64,000 bases of DNA from assembly GCA_030041375.1 (NCBI GenBank), contig JASHOA010000051.1, forward strand, positions 89,835 through 153,834, read 5' to 3'. Source of the DNA: Acetobacteraceae bacterium. Lineage in GTDB: Bacteria; Pseudomonadota; Alphaproteobacteria; Acetobacterales; Acetobacteraceae. A program made the position numbers and the translations under genes. The notes beneath the pieces were generated by a model. It had not been told where the DNA came from, ran no database searches, and worked only from the letters and a program-made list of their open reading frames with translations. Every line of letters begins with the position of its first letter. The first letter of the stretch is position 1. Positions 27,803-36,787 of the stretch are shown piece after piece.

Positions 27803-28708
27803 CTATTTGCGATAGCGCAAAAAGCGGCAGGCGAACCGCACGAGGCTCGGCACGGTGGTCGGGCGAAGGAGACGCGGATCGTATCCCTGCATCCGCCGGT
27901 CGTTCTCGGCGAGGCAGATTTCCAGCAATGCTTTCGTGTTGATGTCCTTGCCCAGGCTGTCGGCCCCGGTCAGCGTGAAGTTGGCATCCTGTTGCGATCC
28001 GGCCTCGCCGGAACTCACGTCCCTGGCGATATTCAGCCGCTCCCCGATCAAGAGCGCCCACACGCCGAGCGTGCGGAAGAAGAACCAGGGCCGCCGCCAG
28101 AGCGGCATGGCCCGCTTATGCCAGCTCAGCCAGTTCACGAAGAAAAGGATGTGCCGGGCCTCCTCCTGGATCACCGGCTCGAAGGTCTCCACCAGTTCGG
28201 GAGGGAAGAAGCCGGAACGCCGCGCGACCTCGAACAGGCCGAATGCGAAGAAACTGTCGATGCACTCTCCGTAGGCGGTGACGAGGTAGGACCATTCCGG
28301 GTCCTTCGGCTCCACATAGTCGGGCTCGGGCTCGAGCTTGATGCCGTAGAAGGAGACCAGGCGTGCCAGCACCTCCTTGTGCCGGCCTTCCTCCCAGCCA
28401 TTCAGCTCGAGCGCCTGACGGACCAGCGGATCCGCGACCGTACGGGCGTAGCTCAGCATGCGCAGCCGCGCCCGCCCCTCGGTCTGCACGGCGATATCCC
28501 AGATCGGCAGGCTGGTCAGCCTGGCTCTGGCTTGCGGGTCCAATACCGGCCAGGCGATGACGGCCGGCTTGTACGGGTTGAAGGTTTCGAGCAGCATCCG
28601 GCTGAACATCGCCTTGTGGGCGTCGTCCCCCGGGCGCAGCGGGCCACGATCGCCGAACGTCCAGAAGCGTGCGCCCCGGTCCGCTGCGGCGACGGCTGCG
28701 CTCTCCAT
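27803..28708 (-). CDS. Ferritin-like diiron protein
   Basis: 301-residue helical protein with a complete four-helix diiron site: Glu77 (VQTEGRARLR), Glu107-x-x-His110 (WEEGRH), Glu148 (YGECIDS), Glu183-x-x-His186 (QEEARH). The spacing fits ferritin-like oxygenases/oxidases rather than iron-storage ferritin. A long hydrophobic stretch around WRRPWFFFRTLGVWALLIG suggests membrane contact. A GAGGA ribosome site and a small 5' hairpin (28730-28756) precede the ATG. It sits directly upstream of the large flavo-FeS reductase on the same strand. Substrate unknown; O2- or peroxide-dependent chemistry is inferred from the site only. Confidence 0.75.
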   Translation of the reverse strand: MESAAVAAADRGARFWTFGDRGPLRPGDDAHKAMFSRMLLETFNPYKPAVIAWPVLDPQARARLTSLPIWDIAVQTEGRARLRMLSYARTVADPLVRQALELNGWEEGRHKEVLARLVSFYGIKLEPEPDYVEPKDPEWSYLVTAYGECIDSFFAFGLFEVARRSGFFPPELVETFEPVIQEEARHILFFVNWLSWHKRAMPLWRRPWFFFRTLGVWALLIGERLNIARDVSSGEAGSQQDANFTLTGADSLGKDINTKALLEICLAENDRRMQGYDPRLLRPTTVPSLVRFACRFLRYRK

Positions 28709-28729
28709 AGGATTTCCTCGCGGTTCTGG

Positions 28730-28756
28730 CCGTCAGCTTTCCTGGAAAGCCGACGG
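28730..28756. other. Hairpin in 5' leader of diiron gene
   Basis: Imperfect inverted repeat CCGTC-A-GCTTTC / GAAAGC-C-GACGG with a 3-base loop, 22 bases upstream of the diiron protein start on the minus strand. It may shape the mRNA leader; no riboswitch class is recognised. The rest of the 179-bp gap (28709-28887) holds an 11-bp direct repeat (ATCAGGGGCCG, twice near 28850-28900) and nothing else I can name. Confidence 0.35.
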
Positions 28757-28887
28757 CACCTCTTTGCCCCGGTCGTCCGATTCGCCCGGCCTGCAGCGCC
28801 TGCCCTGGCAGTCACTCCGGGCGGTGATCGGACACCCGGATGTTCCTATATCAGGGGCCGGCAGCGGAGTCCCGGGGTTCCCGGAAA

Positions 28888-29313
28888 TCAGGGGCCGCTG
28901 GCGGCAATCCGTCCGGTGGACCGGCCCGGGGTGCCCTCAAGGTCGGCCAGACATTCACCCGTCGAGCCCGGCGCGCTCACCGGCAGGACATCCGCTACCG
29001 AGACGCGCTGCAATCCGGTTCCCGGATCAGGATAGAGAATGAGATCAACCGTGCAGCTCGCGGATCGGTAAAGCCATACCTCGGCGGGGCCGTCGCGGCG
29101 GAGCAGCAAGGGTGGACCGAGTTGAGCCCGCAAGGCCGCCGAAGTCTCACCGACCAGACCTGCCGCGCCACCGCCCGGAGGTCCAGGCAGCGTGGGCGGG
29201 GCACCCGCCGGCGCTGCGCACCCGGCAACCATAACCACCGCCAGCACGCTCCATCCTGTGGCCCAACTCCGGTTCCGCTGCCCCCCGCCTTCACCGGGAA
29301 AGCTCAGCGACAT
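28888..29313 (-). CDS. Small predicted lipoprotein
   Basis: 141-residue protein starting MSLSFPGEGGGQRNRS, with a hydrophobic segment ending in the lipobox VAGC at about residue 31, so predicted to be lipid-anchored. The mature part has TSAALRAQLGPPLLLRRDG and AEVWLYRSASCTVDLILYPD, reminiscent of BamE/SmpA-like small outer-membrane domains, but the match is loose. The start at 29313 is chosen because upstream residues in frame come from the repeat region. Upstream is MITE-like copy 2; downstream is the diiron gene. Function not known. Confidence 0.65.
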   Translation of the reverse strand: MSLSFPGEGGGQRNRSWATGWSVLAVVMVAGCAAPAGAPPTLPGPPGGGAAGLVGETSAALRAQLGPPLLLRRDGPAEVWLYRSASCTVDLILYPDPGTGLQRVSVADVLPVSAPGSTGECLADLEGTPGRSTGRIAASGP

Positions 29314-29397
29314 GAAGCGTCCGCCGCCGTGCGCTGCAAGCCCGCGCGTCCGGACGCAGGTCGAAACGTGGCCCGCTGCTCGGCGCCGGAGGTGCCT

Positions 29398-29528
29398 AGT
29401 GTGCCGACTCCAACGCTTGACACCGTAGGACGCACCATAGCGGTCGGCACACACCTCTTTATTTTCAGTGACCTGCTGATCCCCTTTCGTTTGCTGCCGG
29501 CGGCAGCAAACGGCGGGGGCAGGACACT
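29398..29528 (+). repeat. MITE-like element, copy 2 (TA-flanked)
   Basis: 131-bp copy, differing from copies 1 and 3 at a handful of positions. Both ends abut the dinucleotide TA (29397-29398 and 29528-29529), which looks like a TA target duplication. Hairpin CGTTTGCTGCC-GGC-GGCAGCAAACG is perfect (11-bp arms). It lies between the bactofilin stop and the lipoprotein gene, and the bactofilin TAG is made of the flanking TA plus the element's first G. Confidence 0.85.
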
Positions 29529-30189
29529 ACGCGGCGGGCTCGGCCGCCGCCTTGCCGACCTCGGCGCGCGGGACCTCGCGCGGGCCCGCCCTTACCTCGC
29601 CGCCCTGCTCGGGCAACATTTCCATCCGGCCGGTGATATGCCCGCCGTCCTCGACCAGCAGACGACGGCAACGGGCGGTGCCGAGCACCTTGCCGCTGGC
29701 GCGCACCACCATGCTGCCACGGGCGGTGAGCGTGCCGTCTATGGTGCCGGCGATCTCGGCTTCCTCCACTTCGACTTCGCCCTTGAACACGCCGCCCGGG
29801 GCGATCGAAAGCTCGGTTGCGTGGATCATGGTCGCCTCGACCGTACCCTCGACCACCAGGCGTTCCGCGTCCTGCACGGTTCCCTGCACGCTGATCCCGT
29901 GCCCGACGACCAGCGTGCGCCGCTCCGCCGCTTCGCGTGCCGGCCCACGGCCAAGCCCGATCGGGCGGGGTTGCGGCGCTCCGCCGGGGGCGGGAGAGGA
30001 AGCAAACGGCGTTCTGCCCATGGTCGGAGCCTCCTTGAGTGATGCAGGTCGGAAAGGCGGCACACCCAGGCCGTTGTCAGCCGGGGCAGCTTCGGGCGCC
30101 GACGAGTCACGCACCTGAGTTGCGGTACCTGTTGCCGATCCGGACGGCGGCGCATCTTCGTCTGGCCGGCGGCGCTTGAACACGGACAT
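29527..30189 (-). CDS. Bactofilin family protein
   Basis: 220-residue cytoskeletal protein of the bactofilin (polymer-forming, DUF583) family. Residues 1-90 are a disordered Pro/Ala-rich tail beginning MSVFKRRRPDED; residues about 95-190 are the beta-helical core with repeated hydrophobic steps (VQGTVQDAERLVVEGTVEA, IAGTIDGTLTARGSMVV, VLGTARCRRLLVEDG). A C-terminal charged tail follows. The ATG at 30189 is preferred over 30201 because an AGGGA ribosome site precedes it. Bactofilins scaffold cell-shape or envelope processes; no partner peptidase gene is nearby. The stop codon is completed by a mobile repeat. Confidence 0.88.
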   Translation of the reverse strand: MSVFKRRRPDEDAPPSGSATGTATQVRDSSAPEAAPADNGLGVPPFRPASLKEAPTMGRTPFASSPAPGGAPQPRPIGLGRGPAREAAERRTLVVGHGISVQGTVQDAERLVVEGTVEATMIHATELSIAPGGVFKGEVEVEEAEIAGTIDGTLTARGSMVVRASGKVLGTARCRRLLVEDGGHITGRMEMLPEQGGEVRAGPREVPRAEVGKAAAEPAA

Positions 30190-30324
30190 GGCGTCCCTCA
30201 TCGATGCAGGGGGATGCGCGCCGGCCTATCACAGCCGCGTGTCCCCGAACAACCCGCCGCGAGAAGTTTTCCCCCGGAAAGAATGACGGGCGGCGAGTGC
30301 TTTCATCGCCTCCTGTGCGATGCT

Positions 30325-30373
30325 AGAGCGTGTTCAGGCAAGCTGAACACGCTCTCTCCTGTCTGACCGGGCG
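30325..30373. repeat. 49-bp hairpin repeat, copy 1
   Basis: Perfect 13-bp inverted repeat AGAGCGTGTTCAG-5-CTGAACACGCTCT (30325-30355) followed by CTCCTGTCTGACCGGGCG. The same arrangement recurs at 53260-53308, with a different loop and two changes in the tail. It lies in the divergent gap between bactofilin and the PfkB-family kinase gene (245 bp), which otherwise shows no feature I recognise. Confidence 0.8.
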
Positions 30374-30434
30374 ACCGCACGCCTTCTTCATTGCCGCCAC
30401 CCTTCGCACCTGGAAACCCTTGTCAATCTCTGCC

Positions 30435-31424
30435 ATGACAGCACTTCGCTTCGACATCCTCGGCATCGGCAACGCGATCGTCGATCAGCTCGCGGAGGTG
30501 CCGGAGTCGTTTCTTTCACGGCACGATATACACAAGGGCGCGATGCGGCTCTGCGATGCCGCGACCGCCGAGCACCTCGCCCGCGCGTTGCCCAACCCGC
30601 GCGAAACCAGCGGCGGGTCGGTCGCCAACACCTGTGCGACCGCAGCCGCTCTCGGCAGCCGAGTCGCCTTCCTCGGCAAGGTAGCCGAAGACCGACTCGG
30701 GCGGCGCTTCCGGGACGACATCCTGTCAGCGGGCGTTCACTTCCCGACCCCGCCGCTCACGAACGGCACCCCGACCGCCACCTGTATCGTCGCGATCACC
30801 CCTGACGGCCAGCGCACGATGAGCACCTTTCTCGGCGCTTCGGTCGAATTCGCGCCGGAAGATATCGATGCGAACCTGATCGGCGAATCGGGTATCATCT
30901 ACCTGGAGGGCTACCTGTTCGATCCGCCGGCCGCCCGGGCCGCTTTCCGCCGCGCCGCCCGGCTTGCCCGGCAAGCCGGGCGCAAGATTGCGCTCTCGCT
31001 CTCGGATCCCCTCTGCGTCGATCGGCACCGCGCGCTCTTCCGCGCCTTCGTCCGCGACTCCGTCGATCTCCTGTTCGCCAACGAGGTGGAGATTTGCAGC
31101 CTTTACGAAGAGAATGAATTCGAGGCCGCGGCAGAGCGCACCCGGGCGGAGGTTCCGCTCGCCGCGCTGACGCGGAGCGAGGCCGGGAGCGTTCTCATCT
31201 CCGGCGGAGAGACGATCCCGATCGCCGCCTGCCCGACGCGCCTGGTGGACAGCACCGGCGCCGGCGACGCCTACGCGGCCGGCTTCCTGCACGCCTACAT
31301 GGGAGGGCGCGATCTCGCGCTCGCAGGCCGGCTCGGCAGCCTTGCGGCGGCGGAGGCGATTGCACATCTCGGAGCAAGGCCCGGCGCGGGCCTCGGCGCC
31401 CGTGCCGTCGCTTTGCTCCGCTGA
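30435..31424 (+). CDS. Adenosine kinase / PfkB family sugar kinase
   Basis: 329-residue ribokinase-superfamily enzyme. N-terminal DILGIGNAIVDQLAEV and GGSVANTCATAAALG form the first PfkB signature; C-terminal VDSTGAGDAYAAGFLHAYM holds the anion-hole GAGD with catalytic Asp. The combination and length are typical of alphaproteobacterial proteins annotated adenosine kinase, which phosphorylate adenosine to AMP, but other nucleosides or sugars cannot be excluded. The start MTALRFDIL at 30435 is the only in-frame ATG near the first strand. Eleven bases ahead of typA, so perhaps cotranscribed. Confidence 0.87.
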   Translation: MTALRFDILGIGNAIVDQLAEVPESFLSRHDIHKGAMRLCDAATAEHLARALPNPRETSGGSVANTCATAAALGSRVAFLGKVAEDRLGRRFRDDILSAGVHFPTPPLTNGTPTATCIVAITPDGQRTMSTFLGASVEFAPEDIDANLIGESGIIYLEGYLFDPPAARAAFRRAARLARQAGRKIALSLSDPLCVDRHRALFRAFVRDSVDLLFANEVEICSLYEENEFEAAAERTRAEVPLAALTRSEAGSVLISGGETIPIAACPTRLVDSTGAGDAYAAGFLHAYMGGRDLALAGRLGSLAAAEAIAHLGARPGAGLGARAVALLR

Positions 31425-31435
31425 ATTACCCTCCC

Positions 31436-33253
31436 ATGGATCTCCGCAACATCGCCATCATCGCCCATGTCGATCATGGCAAAACGACCCTTGTCGACCA
31501 GCTCCTGCGCCAATCCGGGACCTTCCGCCCCAACCAGGCCCTGCCTGAGCGGGCGCTCGATACCGGCGAGCTCGAGCGCGAGCGCGGCATCACGATCCTC
31601 GCGAAATGCACCGCACTGTCCTGGCAGGGCACCCGGATCAACATCGTCGACACCCCGGGCCATGCGGATTTCGGTGCCGAGGTCGAACGCATTCTCGGCA
31701 TGGTCGATGGTGCGTTGCTGCTGGTGGATGCCGCGGAGGGCGTGCTGCCGCAGACCAAGTTCGTGCTCGGCAAGGCGCTGGCCCGTCTACTTCGTCCGAT
31801 CGTGGTTCTGAACAAGCTCGATCGCCCCGACCAGCGCGCCGAGGCGGTTGCGAACGAGGTCTTCGACCTCTTTGCCGCGCTCGGCGCGAGCGAGTCGCAG
31901 CTCGATTTTCCCCTTCTCTACGCTTCCGGACGGCAGGGCTGGGCCGATCGCAGCGCGGACGGGCCAAGACGCGATCTCTCGGCACTTTTTTCGTTGATCG
32001 TCGCCCACGTGCCGCCGCCCGCGCGGCGGGCCGAGGAACCTTTCGCCATGCTGGCGAGCATCCTCGAATATGACCCCTTCCTCGGCCGCGTCCTCACCGG
32101 CCGGATCGAGGCCGGCCGGGCGCGGCGGAACATGGCCCTCAAAGTGCTGCGGCCGGGTTCAGACCAACCGGTCGAAGAGGGCCGGCTGACACGCCTCCTT
32201 TCCTTCCGCGGCCTCGAGCGCATCCCGGTGGAGGAGGCCGAGGCGGGGGACATCATCGCGCTGGCCGGCCTCGCCGAGGCGACAGTGGCGGACACCATTG
32301 CGGCTGCCGAGCGCGCGACGGCGCTGCCGGCCATTCCGGTCGACCCGCCGACCCTGGCGATGACCTTCCGCATCAATGACGGCCCTCTCAGCGGGCGCGA
32401 GGGCAGCAAGGTCACCTCGCGGCAGATCCGCGAACGCCTCTTCCGCGAGGCCGAAGGCAATATCGCGATCCGCGTGCGCGACTCGGAAGAGACGGAAGCC
32501 TTCGAGGTCGCCGGCCGGGGCGAACTGCAGCTTGGCGTGTTGATCGAGACCATGCGCCGCGAGGGCTTCGAGCTGACGATCGGCCGCCCGCGCGTGCTGA
32601 CCCGGCACAACCCGGAGACGGGCGCGCTCGAAGAGCCGATGGAAGAGGTGCTGGCCGACGTGGATGAGCCTTATGCGGGTGCGGTGGTCGAAAAACTCTC
32701 CCGCCGCCGCGGCGAGCTGGCCGAGATGCGCCCCCTGCCCGGCCGCCGTCTTCGGCTGGTCTTCCGGATCCCGAGCCGGGGCCTGATCGGCTACCACGGG
32801 ACGTTCCTCACCGATACCCGCGGCAGCGGCGTCATGAACCGGAGTTTTGCCGGCTACGGGCCCTGGAAAGGACCGATACCGGGGCGCATCAACGGCACTT
32901 TGATCGCGACTGCGGAAGGTGCCGCAGTGCAGTATGCGCTGTTTTCCCTCCAGGACCGCGGCAGCCTCTTCATCGGGCCGGGCGAGCGTGTCTATCCCGG
33001 CATGATCGTCGGCGAGCACAGCCGTGAGAACGATCTCGAGGTCAATCCGCTACGCGAAAAGAAGCTCACCAATATCCGCGCCGCCGGCAAGGACGAGGCG
33101 CTGCTGCTTACCCCGCCGCGGCGGCTCTCGCTCGAGCAGGCGATCGCCTACATCGCCGACGACGAACTGGTGGAGGTGACGCCGGGCGCGATTCGTCTCA
33201 GGAAGCGCGAACTCGACCCGCATGCGCGCAAGCGAGCCGGCCGGGCGGCTTGA
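31436..33253 (+). CDS. typA: Ribosome-associated GTPase TypA/BipA
   Basis: 605-residue translational GTPase of the EF-G/LepA superfamily that assists 50S assembly under stress. G1 AHVDHGKTTLVDQLL, switch I RGITILAK, G3 DTPGHADF, G4 LNKLDRP; then the beta-barrel domain II, EF-G domain III and V-like domains, and the BipA-specific C-terminal domain with RSFAGYGPWKG and VGEHSRENDLEVNP. Full length. Follows the kinase gene by 11 bp. Well conserved, no anomalies. Confidence 0.96.
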   Translation: MDLRNIAIIAHVDHGKTTLVDQLLRQSGTFRPNQALPERALDTGELERERGITILAKCTALSWQGTRINIVDTPGHADFGAEVERILGMVDGALLLVDAAEGVLPQTKFVLGKALARLLRPIVVLNKLDRPDQRAEAVANEVFDLFAALGASESQLDFPLLYASGRQGWADRSADGPRRDLSALFSLIVAHVPPPARRAEEPFAMLASILEYDPFLGRVLTGRIEAGRARRNMALKVLRPGSDQPVEEGRLTRLLSFRGLERIPVEEAEAGDIIALAGLAEATVADTIAAAERATALPAIPVDPPTLAMTFRINDGPLSGREGSKVTSRQIRERLFREAEGNIAIRVRDSEETEAFEVAGRGELQLGVLIETMRREGFELTIGRPRVLTRHNPETGALEEPMEEVLADVDEPYAGAVVEKLSRRRGELAEMRPLPGRRLRLVFRIPSRGLIGYHGTFLTDTRGSGVMNRSFAGYGPWKGPIPGRINGTLIATAEGAAVQYALFSLQDRGSLFIGPGERVYPGMIVGEHSRENDLEVNPLREKKLTNIRAAGKDEALLLTPPRRLSLEQAIAYIADDELVEVTPGAIRLRKRELDPHARKRAGRAA

Positions 33254-33333
33254 CCCCGCTTCCGCCGCCCCGATCCGCCGGGCGGCCGCAAAAAGCCCGG
33301 CAGTAGCAAAAAACTTCGCATTCAGGCACGATC

Positions 33334-33359
33334 CGGTGCCACGAATCGATGCGGCACCG
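33334..33359. other. Inverted repeat upstream of HU gene
   Basis: CGGTGCC-12-GGCACCG, 7-bp arms, 49 bases upstream of the HU-like start, in the 154-bp gap after typA. A GCCGGGC/GCCCGGC pair with an A-run in its loop lies just before it (about 33279-33304) and could act as a weak terminator for typA. Either could be a protein site; evidence is only symmetry. Confidence 0.3.
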
Positions 33360-33407
33360 CTGATTTTCATGATACCGTCACCTTCACCATCGACCAGGGA
33401 GAGAACC

Positions 33408-33746
33408 ATGCCGAAAGCCGCCCCGCCAGCTCCGGCCGCCGCCAAGAAGCCGGGCAAGTCTGCCGCGCCGGTCACCGTGACCATGAAACAGATGGCCGCC
33501 GAGCTGGCGGAGAAGCACGATCTCGCGAAAAAGGACGCCGAGGCGATCCTGGCCGACCTCGTCACGGTCACCACCCGCCATCTCAAGAAAGGCGCCCGTC
33601 TGCGCCTGGCCGGCCTCGGCATTTTGCAGGTCCGCCACCGCGCCGCCCGCATGGGGCGCAACCCCGCGACCGGCGAGCCCATCAAGATCAAGGCCAGCAA
33701 GAAGATCGCCTTCCGGCCCGCCAAGGAACTCAAGGAAGCGGTTTAG
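33408..33746 (+). CDS. HU family DNA-binding protein
   Basis: 112-residue nucleoid protein. After a 20-residue Ala/Pro/Lys tail (MPKAAPPAPAAAKKPGKSA) comes the HU/IHF fold: VTMKQMAAELAEKHDLAKKDAE helices, LKKGARLRLAGLGILQVRHR, and the DNA-binding arm RAARMGRNPATGEPIKIKASKKIAFRPAKELKEAV with the conserved Arg-Asn-Pro tip. The start has an AGGGAGAG ribosome site. Tailed HU proteins of this type occur in several alphaproteobacteria. Single-gene unit between typA and fumC. Confidence 0.92.
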   Translation: MPKAAPPAPAAAKKPGKSAAPVTVTMKQMAAELAEKHDLAKKDAEAILADLVTVTTRHLKKGARLRLAGLGILQVRHRAARMGRNPATGEPIKIKASKKIAFRPAKELKEAV

Positions 33747-33897
33747 CTTCTATCCCGCGCGACTCCGTCGGCCACCGCGAGCACCCGTTTCCGTTTCTTT
33801 GAATGTCACGGCAACAGGCCGGGCGCCTTCGTACCCGGCTTGGCGGGCGGTGTTGCGGGGCTGAGAACGCGGACGCAATCTCGGATCGCGGAAGCGG

Positions 33898-33919
33898 TCG
33901 ACGGGCGATGACCCGTCGA
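33898..33919. other. Hairpin just before fumC ribosome site
   Basis: TCGACGGG-CGATGA-CCCGTCGA, a perfect 8-bp stem ending 14 bases before the fumC ATG and directly before its GAGAGGGG ribosome site. Could modulate fumC translation or mRNA stability. The remaining part of the 187-bp gap shows nothing recognisable. Confidence 0.35.
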
Positions 33920-33933
33920 GAGGGGTCGGAGCG

Positions 33934-35361
33934 ATGGACGAGATTCCTTCCGAGAGCGGCGCCTGGCGAATTGAAGAGGATGCGCTCGGCGAGGTCCGGG
34001 TGCCGGCCTCCCACCTGTGGGGCGCCCAGACCGAACGCTCGCGTCAGAACTTTCTGATCGGGGTCGAACGCTTTGGCGGGACGCGCCCGGTCATCAGGGC
34101 GTTTGGCATTCTCAAGAAGGCCGCCGCGCTTGCCAATCTCGAGCTCGGTGAGCTTCCGGCCGAGAAGGTCGATCTCATCGTCCGCGCCGCGGAGGAGGTG
34201 ATCGCAGGACGGCTCGATTCCGAGTTCCCGCTCGTTGTCTTCCAGACCGGCTCGGGCACCCAGAGCAACATGAACGCGAACGAAGTGATCGCCAACCGGG
34301 CGATCCAGCTCGCCGGCGGCATGCCCGGTTCCAAGAAGCCGATCCACCCGAACGACGATGTCAATCACGGACAGTCCTCGAATGATACCTTTCCCACCGT
34401 CATGCACATCGCCGCGGTCAGCGAGATCGCGGACAGGCTGCTGCCGGCGGTCCGCCAGCTCCGCGACACGCTCGCCGCCAAGGAGAGAGACTATCAGCGC
34501 ATTGTCATGATCGGCCGCACCCACCTCCAGGATGCAACGCCGCTCACGCTCGGCCAGCTCTTCTCGAGCTGGGTTGCCCAGCTCGACGATGCCATCACCA
34601 CGATCGAGCGCGCACTCCCGGGCCTCCTCGAACTGGCAATCGGCGGCACGGCAGTCGGCACCGGGCTCAACGCCCATCCCCGCTTCGGCGAGACCGTCGC
34701 CCGCAAGGTCGCCGCTGAGACCGGCAAGCCCTTCGTCTCGGCGCCGAACAAGTTCGCCGCTCTCGCTGCGCACGATGCCATGGTCAATGCGAGTGCCGCC
34801 ATGCGAACGCTGGCCGGGGCGCTGATGAAGATCGCCAACGACGTCCGCTGGTATGCCTCCGGCCCGCGCGCGGGCCTGGGCGAACTCCTGATCCCGGAGA
34901 ACGAGCCGGGCTCTTCCATCATGCCCGGAAAAATCAATCCCACGCAGTGCGAAGCAGTGACGATGGTCGCTGTCCAGGTATTCGGCAACGACCATGCCGT
35001 TGCGTTCGCAGGCTCGCAGGGCAATTTCCAGCTCAATGTCTTCAAGCCGGTGATATTGCACAATGTCATCGAGTCCGCCGGCCTGCTCGCCGATGCCTGC
35101 CTTTCCTTCGACAAGCACTGCGCGCAGGGGATTGCGCCGAACGAAAAGCGGATCAAGGAACATCTCGACAATTCCCTGATGCTGGTCACCGCGCTCAATC
35201 CGCACATCGGCTACGAGAAGGCTGCGAAAATCTCGCTCACAGCCTATCGCGAGGGGACGAGCCTGCGCGCGGCGGCGCTCAAGCTCGGCTTCGTCACCGC
35301 CGAAGAGTTCGATGCCTGGGTCCGTCCGGAAGACATGACGCACCCGCTCGCAAAGGCGTAA
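33934..35361 (+). CDS. fumC: Class II fumarate hydratase
   Basis: 475-residue oxygen-stable fumarase interconverting fumarate and malate in the TCA cycle. Conserved blocks: [55 protein letters not shown] (catalytic His), [15 protein letters not shown] and the superfamily signature [13 protein letters not shown]. Homotetrameric in relatives. Length is usual. Monocistronic by spacing; a hairpin sits before the ribosome site. Aspartase is less likely because the substrate loops read as fumarase. Confidence 0.95.
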   Translation: MDEIPSESGAWRIEEDALGEVRVPASHLWGAQTERSRQNFLIGVERFGGTRPVIRAFGILKKAAALANLELGELPAEKVDLIVRAAEEVIAGRLDSEFPLVVFQTGSGTQSNMNANEVIANRAIQLAGGMPGSKKPIHPNDDVNHGQSSNDTFPTVMHIAAVSEIADRLLPAVRQLRDTLAAKERDYQRIVMIGRTHLQDATPLTLGQLFSSWVAQLDDAITTIERALPGLLELAIGGTAVGTGLNAHPRFGETVARKVAAETGKPFVSAPNKFAALAAHDAMVNASAAMRTLAGALMKIANDVRWYASGPRAGLGELLIPENEPGSSIMPGKINPTQCEAVTMVAVQVFGNDHAVAFAGSQGNFQLNVFKPVILHNVIESAGLLADACLSFDKHCAQGIAPNEKRIKEHLDNSLMLVTALNPHIGYEKAAKISLTAYREGTSLRAAALKLGFVTAEEFDAWVRPEDMTHPLAKA

Positions 35362-35521
35362 GGAAGCCCCCTGCCGTTTGGCGGCGCGGCAGCGCCGGCT
35401 CGGCACTCCTTCCGCAAGCGATCCGCCCACACCGGCCCCGGAACTGACTTCCCGGAACGTGTCGCAGGCGATATGGTATCGTCAAGGGTGCGGGCCGGCC
35501 ACCGCGCCAGGAACCCGTCCC

Positions 35522-36787
35522 GTGCCGCAACCCGACCCTTCAGAGGCGCCATCAAGCGCCGAGAGCGCGATCCCGAAGCACGTGACAGCGGCGTACCTGA
35601 TGGCGCTGACGCTGATCGCGTTCCTGGCATGCGCCGCCTACTACCTGCTCGACACGGTCATCGCCGATCAGCTCGATGCGGCCCGGATCATCGGCGTGGT
35701 CGGCCATCAGATCATGCTCTTGCAGCGGATCGGGCTGCTCGCGACCGATCTCAAGGCTGGCACCGTGACCGCCCGGGCGCCCCTGCTGGCAGCCCTCAGC
35801 GACGTGCAAACCACCGAGGATACCCTGGCGACACGCCGTGATCCTCTGTTCGGCCGCACCCTATCGCCGGCGGGACAGCAGTTCTTTTTCCGCGGACCGG
35901 ACCCGCTCGACGATGCCCTGCGAGCCTTCATCAGTACTGCGCGCCACTTCGCCGATCCGGCCGCGCACGGCTCGGATCGCGCCTATCGCTGGCTCGAGTC
36001 CAACGCCCGCGACACGCTGCAGCCGCGGCTCATCGCGTCGCTCTCGAATTTCGAACGCAAGACCCACCAGCGTGTCGAGCGACTACGCACTGCCCAGCAG
36101 GTTGTGCTGGCCATGCTGCTGGTCGCGCTGGTGCTCCAGGCGATGTTCATCTTCCGCCCGCTGGTGGTCCAGACGCGACATTACGCTGCCCACCTCTACA
36201 GGCTTGCGACCAGCGATGATCTGACCGGGCTCTCCAGCCGGCGACACTTCATGGAGACAGCCGAGCGCGATCTCAGGCTGGCGCGACGTTCCGGGAAACA
36301 GATCGCGGCGATCCTCCTCGATCTCGATCATTTCAAGGAGATCAATGATGCGCATGGCCACGCCGTCGGCGACGCCGTTTTGCGCCGGTTCGGTGAGATC
36401 TCCGCCGGCCTCTTGCGTCAGAGCGATCTGATCGGCCGGACCGGCGGCGAAGAATTCGCCATCCTGCTTCCCGACACCGATCTCGAGGGAGCGATGACGG
36501 TAGCCGAAAAGCTGCGCCGCGCCGTAGCCGAGGATCGCGGCGGCAGCCTGCCGCCGGTTACTGTCAGTGTCGGTGTTGCCGCCCTGCGAGCGGACGACCA
36601 CAGCATCGACGACCTGCTCCGCCGCGCCGACAAGGCACTTTATCAGGCCAAGTCCGCGGGCCGAAATCGCGTCGTGCCCTCACCGGAACGCTTGAGCGGG
36701 ACGCCCTTGGCGCATCACGGTGCTGAGCCCTCGTCCGTCTCGGCTCAGGTTCCGGCAAGCATCGTGCAGCCCGGGGGCGGGGGGTAG
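35522..36787 (+). CDS. Membrane-bound diguanylate cyclase
   Basis: 421-residue c-di-GMP synthase. First transmembrane helix YLMALTLIAFLACAAYYLL, a periplasmic PilJ/NarX-like helical sensor of about 130 residues (VVGHQIMLLQRIGLLATDL, FERKTHQRVERL), second helix VVLAMLLVALVLQAMFIF, then a GGDEF domain: DDLTGLSSRRHF, ILLDLDHFKEINDAHGH, and active site GRTGGEEFAILLP. No clear product-inhibition site (RxxD) five residues before GGEEF. No ATG suits the N-terminus; GTG 35522 with an AGGAA site is chosen, GTG 35459 being an alternative. The end overlaps the convergent racemase gene by 43 bp. Confidence 0.88.
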   Translation: MPQPDPSEAPSSAESAIPKHVTAAYLMALTLIAFLACAAYYLLDTVIADQLDAARIIGVVGHQIMLLQRIGLLATDLKAGTVTARAPLLAALSDVQTTEDTLATRRDPLFGRTLSPAGQQFFFRGPDPLDDALRAFISTARHFADPAAHGSDRAYRWLESNARDTLQPRLIASLSNFERKTHQRVERLRTAQQVVLAMLLVALVLQAMFIFRPLVVQTRHYAAHLYRLATSDDLTGLSSRRHFMETAERDLRLARRSGKQIAAILLDLDHFKEINDAHGHAVGDAVLRRFGEISAGLLRQSDLIGRTGGEEFAILLPDTDLEGAMTVAEKLRRAVAEDRGGSLPPVTVSVGVAALRADDHSIDDLLRRADKALYQAKSAGRNRVVPSPERLSGTPLAHHGAEPSSVSAQVPASIVQPGGGG

